The notes under the pieces were generated by a model. That model had not been told where the DNA came from. It did no database searches and saw only the letters and a program-made list of their open reading frames with translations. A stretch of 64,000 nucleotides of DNA. Origin: Streptomyces sp. A012304. Its GTDB lineage: Bacteria > Actinomycetota > Actinomycetes > Streptomycetales > Streptomycetaceae. Positions within the stretch are counted from its first letter, which is position 1. Each line of letters begins with the position of its first letter. The stretch covers positions 1 through 64,000 of the forward strand of contig NZ_BQUN01000034.1 of the NCBI RefSeq assembly GCF_026008495.1, given 5' to 3'. This document shows, piece by piece, positions 37,088 to 47,300 of the stretch. The position numbers and the translations under genes are program-made.

Positions 37088-38854
37088 GTGCGCACCCAGA
37101 GGCAGCGGGACGAAGCCGGCGCACCCTCGTTCACGGCTCGGAAGCAGCCCACCGCAACGGCGCCACGGCCGCTCCTCGACCGGACGGCTCCCGCGGCGAT
37201 GGCCGCGCTCCAGCGCGCGGCGGGGAACGCGGCCGTGATGCGCGCGCTGGCGCGCCAGGCCGACCAGGAGAAGCACACGCACGGCGCGGGGTGCGGACAC
37301 GACATGCCGGTCCAGCGGTCGGCCGTGCACGACGTGCTGCGCTCGGCGGGCCGCCCGCTGGACGCGTCGGTGCGGGGCGAGATGGAGGCGAGGTTCGGCG
37401 AGGACTTCTCGGACGTCCGGCTGCACACCGACTCCCGGGCCCGGCAGTCGGCCAAGGAGGTCGGTGCCCTCGCCTACACGTCCGGCAGCAGCATCGTGCT
37501 CGGCGACGGGGCCGCCGACAAGCACACCCTCGCCCACGAGTTGACGCACGTCGTCCAGCAGCGCCGCGGGCCGGTGTCCGGCACGCCCACCGCCGACGGC
37601 CTGTCGGTGAGCGACCCCGCTGACCGGTTCGAGCGGGAGGCCGAGGCCAACGCCCACCGGGTGATGGCGGGTCCGGTGCCCGCCGCCCGTCCGGACGGCC
37701 CGCACCGGACCGGGGGCGGGAGCCCGCAGTCCGTGGAGGCGGGCGGGCATGCGCCCGTGCAGCGGATGGTCACCGTGAGCCCGGAGATGTACCTCCGGGG
37801 AATCCAGGCCGACGCCGCGAGTGTGAGCAAGGAGCAGCTTGTGATGTACCTGAACACGGTCGTGTGGGACGACCTGCAGCAGGCGCTGAGCATGCTGAGC
37901 GACGACGAGACGATCGCGGACCTCCAACGGCGCAAGAAGGTCCTGATGGGGCTGTTCAAGTCCGGCTCGCCCGACACGCAGAAGATCTTGCAGGAGGCGA
38001 ACGGCCTGTTCGAGGCCCTGCGGAAGGCCCAGAACAATTTCGACGGCCTGTGGGCCAACCGGGACACGCGGTACGCGACGACGCCCGACGCCGCATCGGG
38101 GTACAGCCACACGACACGCAGCAACCCGGTGTGGGGGGACGAACCCGGCATGCGCCAGCAGGTCGCGGAGGGTCTCGGACCGGGGGTGCACGGCAACGCC
38201 TACCCCGAGGTGCCGCCCAGGCTCCAGAGCCACAGCAAGGGCGGCGCGAACCTCCCGGTGAAGCAGCTCACCTGGCAGCAGGCCCGCACCCTCCTGCCCC
38301 GGCCGCTGATCAACCTCCTCTTCGACGTCCGCTACCAGCTGGAGGCACCCGCCGGCTCCGGACACGTGGTCGACGAGCGCACCCAGGACCAGAAGAACCG
38401 CAGGGTGAAGAGCCCTGACGAGCCCGGCACCCTGCGCAGCTGGCACCAGGACGACTACGGCAGGATCCCCGACAACCAGTTCCAGGAAGGTGCGATACCG
38501 CCCCACGCGCAGTCGCTGCACCAGCACTACACCGCCCATTCGCAGAGCGGCGCGGGGTCCTCGGTGCAGAACGCCGCCACGGGACCGCGCGGCCTCGCCG
38601 AGTACACCGGAACGGGCACCGACGGCTCGCACAACGTCAAGGTGGTCCTGGACTACATCCAGAAGCGGGTCTATCTGACGTTCACCCACTACCAGTACTG
38701 GGCGCTCGTCGCCGGTGCGAACGGCGGCGCTCCCTACAGCTTCTGGGGCAGCGACAGCCAGAAGCTGGAGGAGGCGCAGGGCAAGCTCGCCCACGAACAC
38801 CCCCAAGCCAGCGCCGTCATGCTGAGCCCCTGGGTGGAGATCCTGATGCCCTGA
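37088..38854 (+). CDS. DUF4157 protein, probable contractile-injection-system effector with unknown C-terminal domain
   Basis: A 588-residue protein with the architecture of cargo carried by extracellular contractile injection systems. The N-terminus is Pro/Ala-rich with AALQRAAGNAAVMRAL, a segment common in such cargo. The DUF4157 domain (about 95-165) contains FGEDFSDVRLHTDSRA, LAYTSGSSIVLG and the zinc-type motif HELTH (His150, Glu151, His154). A linker follows, then QRMVTVSPEMYLRG and a C-terminal region (about 245-588) that I do not recognise, with several His, Trp and Tyr clusters and ending in SPWVEILMP. GTG at 37088 is preferred over GTG at 37082 because its spacing from AGAGGA is better. 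No sheath, tube or baseplate genes are in the window. Confidence 0.8.
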   Translation: MRTQRQRDEAGAPSFTARKQPTATAPRPLLDRTAPAAMAALQRAAGNAAVMRALARQADQEKHTHGAGCGHDMPVQRSAVHDVLRSAGRPLDASVRGEMEARFGEDFSDVRLHTDSRARQSAKEVGALAYTSGSSIVLGDGAADKHTLAHELTHVVQQRRGPVSGTPTADGLSVSDPADRFEREAEANAHRVMAGPVPAARPDGPHRTGGGSPQSVEAGGHAPVQRMVTVSPEMYLRGIQADAASVSKEQLVMYLNTVVWDDLQQALSMLSDDETIADLQRRKKVLMGLFKSGSPDTQKILQEANGLFEALRKAQNNFDGLWANRDTRYATTPDAASGYSHTTRSNPVWGDEPGMRQQVAEGLGPGVHGNAYPEVPPRLQSHSKGGANLPVKQLTWQQARTLLPRPLINLLFDVRYQLEAPAGSGHVVDERTQDQKNRRVKSPDEPGTLRSWHQDDYGRIPDNQFQEGAIPPHAQSLHQHYTAHSQSGAGSSVQNAATGPRGLAEYTGTGTDGSHNVKVVLDYIQKRVYLTFTHYQYWALVAGANGGAPYSFWGSDSQKLEEAQGKLAHEHPQASAVMLSPWVEILMP

Positions 38855-38867
38855 GCGATACGGCCGT

Positions 38868-39974
38868 TCAGCCGCCGAGGGCCAGCCAGGGCCGCGGGTC
38901 GGCGTAGTAGCCGTCGTACACGACCTCGAAGTGCAGATGGGGACCGGTGGACAGGCCGGTGGAGCCGACCCGGCCGACGGGCGTTCCGCTCCGCACGGCC
39001 TGTCCGACGGTGACGTCGAGGGCGGAGAGATGGCTGTAGGTCGTCTCCAGCCGCTTGCCGTCGATGGTGCCGTGGTCGACGACGACCCGGTTGCCGTACG
39101 CCCGGGTCATGGCCGCGAAGACGACCCGGCCCTCGCGGGCGGCGACGACCGGAGCACCCTGCGGCGCGCCGAAGTCCACGCCGGTGTGGAGTTTCGTCAC
39201 GCCGGTGAGGGGGTGCTCGCGGGAGCCGTAGGGAGAGGTGATGACGAGGGTGGTGACGGGCGAGGCCAGGATCGCCTCCGCGGTGCCGCCGCCGGTCGAG
39301 GGCTCCCGGTCGAACGCCTGGTAGCGCGCGAAGAGGGCCTTCACCTCGGTGAGATAGGTGCGGGCCCCGTCGGGCACCCGGCCCGCCTCGGCCACCGCCT
39401 TCGTCCCCACGGCGTAGGCGGCGAGGGTGAGGTCCACGAGGTCGCCCGTGACGGTGCCCTCGGTCCGCAGCTCGGTGACCTTCCCGGCGAGGGAGCAGTC
39501 CTGCCGGCCGAGCGCCATGATGGCGTCGGCCGGGTCGCGCGGCGAGGACCGTCCGTTGCCGTCGTCGTCCCGGCCCCAGGTTCGCCACTCCGCGTCCGTG
39601 AAACCGGCGATGCCCTGCTCCCCCGACAGCCCTCCGGTGTCGTCGCGCCAGCCGGAGAGCTGGTCGATCTGGGCGGCGAGCACGGACGGCGTGACGACGG
39701 TGCAGACCGCGGCGGCCTTGCGCAGCCACGGCCCGTACGTCTCGTTGACGCCGCTCGCCACGTCCTGCCGCGTTCCCTCGCCGGAGTCCGAGGGCAGGCC
39801 GCCCGTCAGGGCGAGGAAACCGGCCACCGCCGCCAGGGTGACCAGGCCCGGCAGCACCAGCAGGGCGAAGGGGCCGGGCCCGCGCCGGCGTGGGGTGCTG
39901 CCGCTCTGCCGCGGCTGAGGCGGGACGGCCGGTGTCTCGTGCGGGTGGATGTCGACGGTGCCGTCGTCGCTCAC
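38868..39974 (-). CDS. M23 peptidase with degenerate lytic-transglycosylase-like domain
   Basis: A cell-wall enzyme of 368 residues: cytoplasmic Pro-rich start, one membrane helix (about 34-60), then an extracytoplasmic region. Residues about 85-165 have the layout of a transglycosylase domain (GIAGFTDAEWRTWGRDDDGNG, DPADAIMALGRQDC), but the catalytic Glu position reads DQLSGW, so it is probably inactive. The C-terminal M23 domain (about 240-368) has HTGVDFG with the zinc ligands His and Asp and the closing HLHFEV. The protein should cut peptide crosslinks in peptidoglycan, anchored at the membrane. GTG start at 39974. It converges on the DUF4157 gene with a 13-bp gap. Confidence 0.88.
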   Translation of the reverse strand: MSDDGTVDIHPHETPAVPPQPRQSGSTPRRRGPGPFALLVLPGLVTLAAVAGFLALTGGLPSDSGEGTRQDVASGVNETYGPWLRKAAAVCTVVTPSVLAAQIDQLSGWRDDTGGLSGEQGIAGFTDAEWRTWGRDDDGNGRSSPRDPADAIMALGRQDCSLAGKVTELRTEGTVTGDLVDLTLAAYAVGTKAVAEAGRVPDGARTYLTEVKALFARYQAFDREPSTGGGTAEAILASPVTTLVITSPYGSREHPLTGVTKLHTGVDFGAPQGAPVVAAREGRVVFAAMTRAYGNRVVVDHGTIDGKRLETTYSHLSALDVTVGQAVRSGTPVGRVGSTGLSTGPHLHFEVVYDGYYADPRPWLALGG

Positions 39975-40018
39975 CGCGTCGGCCGTCCGGGGAGGATCCT
40001 GGTGCTCACGGGCGGACG

Positions 40019-41101
40019 CTAACCCGCCGTACGGCGGGGGTCACCGGACGGGAAGGCAGAGGTCCCCGTCCCCAGGGGCAGACCTGACACGTCCGCGCGG
40101 CCCTGCGCGCCGGGACCGTAGGCGACGGGGAAACCGGGGACGGGAGCGTGGACGTGGCCGGTGGGCGGCACGAACGGCGGCGGGGGCGGCAGGGGTGCCG
40201 GCGCCGGGGCCGTCCGCGTCGGCGGGCGGCGGCGGGCGAGCCACAGGACGGCCGCGGCGTACAGGGCGATGCCCGCGAGGTCCACCACCACGGCCTGCCA
40301 GGGCATGTCGGCGGCGGTCTCGTCGCCGCGCAGGCCGTCGACGACGGCGGCCGAGGTGCCGAAGGCGATGAGGTTGTTCACCGCGTGCAGGCCGACGGCC
40401 GCCTCCAGGCCCCCGGTGCGCACGGTCAGCCAGCCGGCCACCACCCCGAACACGGTCAGGTCGACGAAACCCCCCAGGGTGCCCCAGCCGTGGGAGACGG
40501 CGAACAGGAGCGCCTGGGGCACCACCGCCCACCACGGCGAGCGGAGGAAGGCGCCCACCGCCTGGACGAGCCAGCCGCGGAAGGCGTACTCCTCGGCCGC
40601 CGCCTGGAACGGCACCAGGACCACCAGCACGGCCAGCGCGGTGCCGAAGGTCTCCCAGCCCGCCCACCGCTGCGGCGTGCCGTCCGCCACGGGCAGCAGG
40701 TACATCACCCCCGTGGTGAGGGCGAGGACGGGCAGGGCCGCCAGCGCGCACAGTCCGAGCAGGCGCCACCGCAGGGCGCCAGTCACGGAGGACACCGTGC
40801 CGGCCGGCCTGCGGCCGATCCAGCGCACCGCGAGCAGCACCACGGGGATGGCCGCGGCCAGGAGCAGCAGGTCGACGGCGGTGCCCGCCAGCGGCCCGAA
40901 GTCCACCCACCCGTCCGGCCCCTCGGGGTAGCCCCTCAGGTCGCCCAGGGCGGAGAGAAGGCCGTAGAGCAGGCCCACCAGGAGCACGTACACCACGATC
41001 ACGAACAGGGTTCCCAGCACCGGACGCCACCAGCGGTGACGGCCCGACACCAGGGCCAGCCGGTGGTAGGCGAGGGGTTCGCTCGGGCTCGGATTCATCA
41101 T
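40019..41101 (-). CDS. CPBP family intramembrane metalloprotease
   Basis: A membrane protein of 360 residues with about eight helices. The CPBP (Abi) motifs are present in order: EEYAFRGWL (about 165-173), FAVSHGW (about 200), and HAVNNLIAFG (about 240), which supply the Glu and His residues of the active site. The C-terminus is a long Pro-rich cytoplasmic tail (PPPTRTAPAPAPLPPPPPF). The start is the ATG at 41101 with GGAAGG nine bases before it; a second ATG follows immediately. Possible jobs are processing of prenylated peptides, self-immunity or signalling. It lies 44 bp after the M23 gene's start on the same strand, so they may share transcription. Confidence 0.9.
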   Translation of the reverse strand: MMNPSPSEPLAYHRLALVSGRHRWWRPVLGTLFVIVVYVLLVGLLYGLLSALGDLRGYPEGPDGWVDFGPLAGTAVDLLLLAAAIPVVLLAVRWIGRRPAGTVSSVTGALRWRLLGLCALAALPVLALTTGVMYLLPVADGTPQRWAGWETFGTALAVLVVLVPFQAAAEEYAFRGWLVQAVGAFLRSPWWAVVPQALLFAVSHGWGTLGGFVDLTVFGVVAGWLTVRTGGLEAAVGLHAVNNLIAFGTSAAVVDGLRGDETAADMPWQAVVVDLAGIALYAAAVLWLARRRPPTRTAPAPAPLPPPPPFVPPTGHVHAPVPGFPVAYGPGAQGRADVSGLPLGTGTSAFPSGDPRRTAG

Positions 41102-41238
41102 GCACACCAGCCTTCCGCCCGGTCCGCGCCACCACGTCGGCCCGCGGCACGAACGGCGTCTCCATCGGAGGGTAGAGACCGGCCTCCTCCCCGGGACCGG
41201 CGCCCGGCCGTCGCGCCCCGTCTAGGCTCGTCGGCGAC

Positions 41239-43596
41239 ATGGAGACGACAAGGAACTGGCTGCTCCCCGCCCTGCTCGCCGTCACGCAACTGGTGTGGCT
41301 GTGGTCCGGAGCGCCCCTGGCCGGCCGGACGGTCCCCGAGGCGGTCGCCCTCGCCGGCGTCGTGTGCGCGCAGGCCGTGGAGACGGTGGCGCTCGGCCGG
41401 CGCCGACAGGCCCCGGTCCGCACGCTGGCGTGGACACTGGGCGCGCTCGTCCTGGGCCAGATCGTCTGGAGCGACGGTCATTTGGGGCTGGGCACGCCGG
41501 TCGCGCTGTACTCGGTCGCTGTGCACCGCCCGCCGGCCGTGACCGTCCGGGCGGTCGCCGTGGTCGTGGGCGTGGAGTGGCTGCTGTCCCTCGCCCGCAT
41601 CGGATGGCGGCCCGCGCTGGCCGCGGAGTGGGCGCTCGGCGCGCTGGTGTACGTCGTCTGCGCCGGTCTCGGCGAGGCCCGGCGTCAGTGGCTCAAGGGG
41701 CGCTCGAGCGCGGCCCGGCGGCTGGCCGGCGCGGAGGAGGCCCGGCGGCGGGCGGGCGAGACGGAACGGCAGCGGCTCGCCCGGGAGTTGCACGACGTGA
41801 GCGCCCATCACCTGACGTCCGTGGTGATCACCGCGGACGCGGCGCGCAGGCTGGGCGCCGGCCGGCCCGACATGACCGCCGAGGCGCTGGCGTTCGCGGA
41901 CCGCACCGGCACCGAGACCCTGACGGCGCTGCAACGGCTCGTCGGGCTGCTGCGGCACGTGGAGCGGCCCGACCCGCGTCCGATGACCGCGCGCATCGAG
42001 GAACTGATCGCCGGATTCGGCCGGTTGGGGCTGCCCCTCACCACCGCGCTCCCCGACGACCTCGCCGGACCGGCGGCCGAGGCGGTCCACGGCATCGTCC
42101 GCGAGGCCCTGACGAACGCCCTGCGGCACGCGCCGGGTGCCACGGCGTCCGTGCGGGTCCGGCGCGAGGACGGCGTCCTGCGACTGACCGTGGACAACAC
42201 CGCCCCGCGCGGCCCCGCCGCGCACGGCGTCCACGGCCTGGGGTCGGGGCGCGGGCTCGCCGGGATGAGGGAGCGGGCGGCGGCCGTCGGCGGGGAGCTG
42301 ACGGCCGGTCCCCGGCCGGACGGAGGCTGGCGGGTGCGGGCCACGCTGCCCGACGGCACGGGGCCGTGGCGGCCGCCCGAGGAGGCGCACCGGCGCGATG
42401 TGCTGCGCGAGCAGCGGCTGGCCGATCCCGCCCTGGTGTTCGCCGCGGCGGCGCTGCCGCTGGTGTTCGCCCTGATCGGTGCGGAGGAGTGGCCGCGGGC
42501 GAGCGTGCGCGAGGCGGTGCCCGGGCTGCTGGTGCTGACCGTGCTGCTGATCGTCCACGCGCTGCCCCTGCTGTGGCGTCGGCGGGCCCCGTGGGCCGCG
42601 CTGCTGGGCGTGCTGGCGTCGTCGTGGCTGTGGCCCGCGGCGGTCGCCTGGGCGTCGGTGCCGTCGCGAGTTTCGCAGCACTTCGCCGCCGGAGCGGTCG
42701 CGGAGCTGCTGGCGGTGTACGCGGTGGCGGTCTACGGCCGGGGTGCCGCCCGCACTTGGCCGGCCGTGGGCGCGGCGGCGGTCTCGCTCGCCGGGGTCCT
42801 CGTCGCGACGGCGGGCGCGGACGGCGAGTTGTCGCAGGACGGCTCCGCGCTGTTCGTCGCCGTGTTCCTGTTCCTGTCGCTGGGCGTCGCGCTGACCGTG
42901 GTGTTCGGCTGTCTGTGGGGCGTCGGGCTCGTCGTGCGCCGCCGACGGCTGCGGGTGCTGGCCGACGAGGACTTCGCGCTGGCCGGTTCGCTGTGGCAGG
43001 CGGAGCGGGCGGCGGACGCCGAGCGCCGCCGCCTGGCGGGGAGACTGCGCGAGGCGGTGCTGCACCGTACGGCGACCCTGGTCGAGCGGGCCCGGCAGGG
43101 ACGTCTGGACGACGTGGCCGCCGAGGCCCGCTCGGCGCTCGCCGCGATGCGCGAACTGCTGCACACCCTGGGCGAGTCGGAGGAGCCGGGGCAGCGGGGG
43201 CTCGCCCCGGCGCCCACCCTCGCGGATCTCGACGCGCTGTGCCGGGGCCTGCGGACGGCGGGCCGGGAGGTGACCCTGCGGGGGCTGCCGGAGGCCGCGC
43301 GGGACCTGCCGCCCTCGGTGGCTCTGTCGGCGTACCGGATCGTCGAGGCGGCGCTCGGCGCGGGCGACACCGGTCCGGCCCGGGTCACCCTGAGACGGCG
43401 CCGGGACGCCCTGCGCGTCACGGTGACGGGCGTCCGCCTGGCCGTCGCCGGCCCGGTGGCCGAACGCCTGAGGGTGCAGGCCGGTACGGCGGCGGGCCGG
43501 ATCATGTTCGAACCGGCCGGTATCGTGAGGGCGTCGCTGTCGGCCCGGCCTGGTCCGGCGCCCGTCCAGGAGGTGTCCCCGTCGCCGTACGTGTGA
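41239..43596 (+). CDS. Histidine kinase with two kinase-like modules, the second degenerate
   Basis: A 785-residue membrane sensor kinase of the NarL-type group. Module 1: about five membrane helices (1-145), coiled helix, HisKA_3 box ARELHDVSAHHL with phospho-acceptor His185, N box REALTNALRHAPG near 290 and G box GSGRGLAGMRERA near 345. Module 2 repeats the plan: membrane helices (about 395-565), then a helix aligned to the H box that reads AGRLREAVLH, where the acceptor His is Arg, followed by a shortened ATPase-like region (RIVEAALGAGD) with no Asn and no Gly-rich box. Module 2 therefore looks like a pseudokinase. The gene overlaps the response regulator by 4 bp at 43593-43596. Confidence 0.9.
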   Translation: METTRNWLLPALLAVTQLVWLWSGAPLAGRTVPEAVALAGVVCAQAVETVALGRRRQAPVRTLAWTLGALVLGQIVWSDGHLGLGTPVALYSVAVHRPPAVTVRAVAVVVGVEWLLSLARIGWRPALAAEWALGALVYVVCAGLGEARRQWLKGRSSAARRLAGAEEARRRAGETERQRLARELHDVSAHHLTSVVITADAARRLGAGRPDMTAEALAFADRTGTETLTALQRLVGLLRHVERPDPRPMTARIEELIAGFGRLGLPLTTALPDDLAGPAAEAVHGIVREALTNALRHAPGATASVRVRREDGVLRLTVDNTAPRGPAAHGVHGLGSGRGLAGMRERAAAVGGELTAGPRPDGGWRVRATLPDGTGPWRPPEEAHRRDVLREQRLADPALVFAAAALPLVFALIGAEEWPRASVREAVPGLLVLTVLLIVHALPLLWRRRAPWAALLGVLASSWLWPAAVAWASVPSRVSQHFAAGAVAELLAVYAVAVYGRGAARTWPAVGAAAVSLAGVLVATAGADGELSQDGSALFVAVFLFLSLGVALTVVFGCLWGVGLVVRRRRLRVLADEDFALAGSLWQAERAADAERRRLAGRLREAVLHRTATLVERARQGRLDDVAAEARSALAAMRELLHTLGESEEPGQRGLAPAPTLADLDALCRGLRTAGREVTLRGLPEAARDLPPSVALSAYRIVEAALGAGDTGPARVTLRRRRDALRVTVTGVRLAVAGPVAERLRVQAGTAAGRIMFEPAGIVRASLSARPGPAPVQEVSPSPYV

Positions 43597-44252
43597 TGGT
43601 CGTCGACGACCAGGCGGTGGTCCGTGCCGGATTCGCCGCGATCGTGGACGCCGAACCGGATCTGACCGTCGTCGCCGAGGCCGGTGACGGGGCGGGCGCG
43701 GTGGAGCTGGCCGCCGCCGAGGCGCCCGACCTGGTACTGATGGACATCCGCATGCCCGGGATGGACGGACTCACCGCGACCCGGCTCATCACCGCGTCGA
43801 AGAACCGGCCGCGGGTGCTGGTCCTGACCACCTTCGACCTCGACGCGTATGTGTACGAGGCGCTGCGCGCCGGGGCGTCGGGGTTCCTGCTCAAGGACGC
43901 CCTGCCCGAGGACCTGCTGTCCGCGATCCGGGTGGTGGCCGCCGGTGAGGGCATCCTGGCGCCGACGGTGACCCGCCGTCTGATCGACACGTTCGCGCGG
44001 GGCGCCCCGCGGCCGCCGTCCGTGACCGGCGCGCTGGGCTCCCTCACGCCCCGGGAGCGGGAGGTGCTGCTGCACATCGCCACGGGTCTGACCAACGCGG
44101 AGATCGGGGCGGCGCTCGGGGTGACCACGGGCACGGTGAAGACCCATGTGAACGCGCTGCTGTCCAAGCTGGGGCTGCGCGACCGGGTGCAGGCCACGAT
44201 CCTGGCGTACGAGAGCGGGCTGGTCCGGCCCAGGGGGACGGCGGACGCGTAA
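43593..44252 (+). CDS. NarL/FixJ-family response regulator
   Basis: Partner of the kinase encoded just upstream. The 219-residue product has a receiver domain (MVVDDQ acidic pocket at the very start, phospho-acceptor Asp in LVLMDIRMPGMDG near residue 50, LTTF and KDALPEDL switch residues) and a LuxR-type helix-turn-helix (SLTPREREVLLHIATGLTNAEIGAALGVTTGTVKTHV). The start is GTG 43593 or ATG 43596; both overlap the kinase stop, giving translational coupling. The AGGAGG at 43568-43573 is 19 bases upstream, farther than usual, so coupling may replace a good ribosome site. Confidence 0.92.
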   Translation: MMVVDDQAVVRAGFAAIVDAEPDLTVVAEAGDGAGAVELAAAEAPDLVLMDIRMPGMDGLTATRLITASKNRPRVLVLTTFDLDAYVYEALRAGASGFLLKDALPEDLLSAIRVVAAGEGILAPTVTRRLIDTFARGAPRPPSVTGALGSLTPREREVLLHIATGLTNAEIGAALGVTTGTVKTHVNALLSKLGLRDRVQATILAYESGLVRPRGTADA

Positions 44253-44302
44253 GGGAAAGGCACCGCACCTCACAGCCGGCCTGATCCGAACGACAGGACC
44301 CC

Positions 44303-47300
44303 CTAGCCCACCTCGACCAGCAGGTCACCGCCCTCCACCTGCTGGATCCGGTTGATGGCGAGCCTGTTGACCCGGCCGGCCCTCGGAGCGGTGATGGTGG
44401 CCTCCATCTTCATCGCCTCGATGGTGGCCACCGTGGCGCCGGCCTCCACCTCGTCGCCCTCGGTGACCGCCAGGGTGACGACTCCCGCGAACGGCGCGGC
44501 GACATGACCGGGGTCGGACCGGTCGGCCTTCTCGGTGACGGGCGCGTCGGAGGCCGCCGCCCGGTCGCGGACCTGGATGGGCCGCAGCTGGCCGTTGAGG
44601 CTGGACATCACGGTCCGCATACCGCGTTCGTCGGCCTCACCGACGGCCTGGAGCTCGATCAGCAGCCGCACGCCCGGCTCCAGGTCGACGGCGTACTCCT
44701 TGCCCGGGCGCAGTCCGTAGAAGAAGTCCTTGCTGTCCAGGACGCTGGTGTCGCCGAAGGCCTGGCGGTGGGTGTCGAACTCGCGGGTCGGGCCGGGGAA
44801 CAGCAGCCGGTTGAGGGTGGCGCGGCGGGTCTTCTCCAGGCCTTCGCGGTCCTCGGCGGTCAGTTCCGTGACGGGCTTGGGCTCGGCACGGCCCTGGAGG
44901 GCCTTGGTGCGGAACGGCTCGGGCCAGCCGCCGGGCGGGGTGCCGAGTTCGCCGCGCAGGAAGCCGATGACGGAGTCGGGGATGTCGTACCGGTCCGGCG
45001 TCGCCTCGAAGTCCTCGGGGTTCACCCCGGCGCCGACCAGGTGCAGGGCGAGGTCGCCGACCACCTTGGAGGACGGGGTGACCTTCACCAGGCGGCCGAG
45101 GATGCGGTCGGCGGCGGCGTACATCGCCTCGATGTCCTCGAAGCGGTCCCCGAGGCCGAGCGCGACGGCCTGGGTGCGCAGGTTGGACAGCTGTCCGCCG
45201 GGGATCTCGTGGTGGTAGACGCGGCCGGTGGGCGAGGCGAGGCCCGCCTCGAACGGAGCGTAGATCCTGCGCACGCCCTCCCAGTACGGCTCCAGGTCGC
45301 CGACGGCCTGGAGGTCGAGGCCGGTGGGGCGCTGGGAGTGGTCGGTCGCGGCGACGAGCGCCGACAGCGACGGCTGCGAGGTCGTGCCGGCCATGGAGGC
45401 CACGGCGCCATCGACGGCGTCCGCGCCGGCCTGGATCGCGGCGAGGTAGGTGGCGAGCTGCCCGCCCGCGGTGTCGTGGGTGTGCAGATGCACCGGCAGG
45501 TCGAACTCCCGGCGCAGCGCGGACACCAGGGTGGCGGCGGCCGGGGCGCGCAACAGGCCCGCCATGTCCTTGACGGCCAGCACGTGGGCGCCGGCCTCGA
45601 CGATCTGCTCGGCCAGGCGCAGGTAGTAGTCGAGGGTGTAGAGCCGCTCGTTCGGGTCGGACAGGTCGGAGGTGTAGCAGAGGGCGACCTCCGCGATCGC
45701 CGTACCGGTCTCCCGTACCGCGTCGATGGCGGGGCGCATCTGGCCGACGTCGTTGAGCGCGTCGAAGATGCGGAAGATGTCGATGCCGGTGCCCGCGGCC
45801 TCCTGCACGAAGGCGTCGGTCACCTCCGTCGGGTACGGGGTGTAACCGACGGTGTTGCGGCCGCGCAGCAGCATCTGGAGGCAGATGTTGGGGACGGCCT
45901 CGCGCAGCGCCGCCAGCCGCTCCCAGGGGTCCTCGGCGAGGAACCGCAGGGCGACGTCGTAGGTGGCGCCGCCCCAGCACTCCAGGGAGAGCAGGCCGGG
46001 CAGGGTGCGGGCGACCGCCGGGGCGACGGCGAGGAGGTCCTTGGTGCGGACGCGGGTGGCGAGCAGCGACTGGTGGGCGTCGCGGAAGGTAGTGTCGGTG
46101 ACGCCGATGGTCGGGGACTCGCGCAGCCACCGGGCGAAGCCCTCGGGGCCGAGACCGACCAGCCGCTGCCGGGAGCCCGCGGGCGGCTCGCCCTCGGGCA
46201 GCGGCGGCAGCTTGGTGGTCGGGTCGATCAGCTCGGGCCGTTCGCCGTGCGGCTTGTTCACCGTGACGTCGGCCAGATAGGTGAGCAGTTTGGTGCCGCG
46301 GTCGGCGGAGTGGCGGGCGGTCAGCAGGTGTGGCCGCTGTTCGATGAACGACGTCGTGACGCGCCCGGCCTGGAAGTCGGCGTCGTCGAGGACGGCCTGG
46401 AGGAACGGGATGTTGGTGGCCACGCCACGGATGCGGAACTCGGCCACGGCACGCCGGGCCCGGCCGATCGCGGCCTGGAAGTCCCGGCCCCGGCAGGTGA
46501 GTTTGACCAGCATCGAGTCGAAGTGGGCGCTGATCTCCGTACCCGCGTGGGTGGTGCCGCCGTCGAGGCGGATGCCGGAGCCGCCCGGAGAGCGGTAGGC
46601 GCTGATGCGGCCGGTGTCGGGACGGAACCCGTTGGCGGGGTCCTCGGTGGTGATACGGCACTGGAGGGCCGCGCCGCGCAGCGTGACGGTGTCCTGCGCC
46701 AGCCCGAGGTCGGCGAGGGTCTCGCCGGAGGCGATGCGCAGCTGCGCCTGGACGAGGTCGACGTCGGTGACCTCCTCGGTGACCGTGTGCTCGACCTGGA
46801 TGCGCGGGTTCATCTCGATGAAGACGTGGTTGCCGTCCCGGTCGAGGAGGAACTCCACGGTGCCCGCGTTGCGGTAGCCGATCTGGCGGGCGAAGCGGAC
46901 GGCGTCGGCGCAGATGCGGTCGCGCAACTCCGGGTCCAGGTTCGGGGCGGGCGCCAGCTCGATGACCTTCTGATGGCGGCGCTGGACCGAACAGTCGCGT
47001 TCGAACAGGTGGATGACGTTCCCCCGGCCGTCGGCGAGGATCTGCACCTCGATGTGGCGCGGCTCGACGACGGCCTTCTCCAGGAAGACGGTGGGGTCGC
47101 CGAACGCGGACGCCGCCTCCCGGGACGCCGCCTCGATCGCCTCCCGCAGCTGCGCGGGGTTCTCCACGCGCCGCATGCCGCGTCCGCCGCCGCCGGCGAC
47201 CGCCTTCACGAACACCGGGAAGCCGATCCCGTCGGCGGCCCGCACCAGTTCGTCGACGTCGGTGGAGGGCGCCGAGGAGCCCAGCACCGGGACGCCCGCC

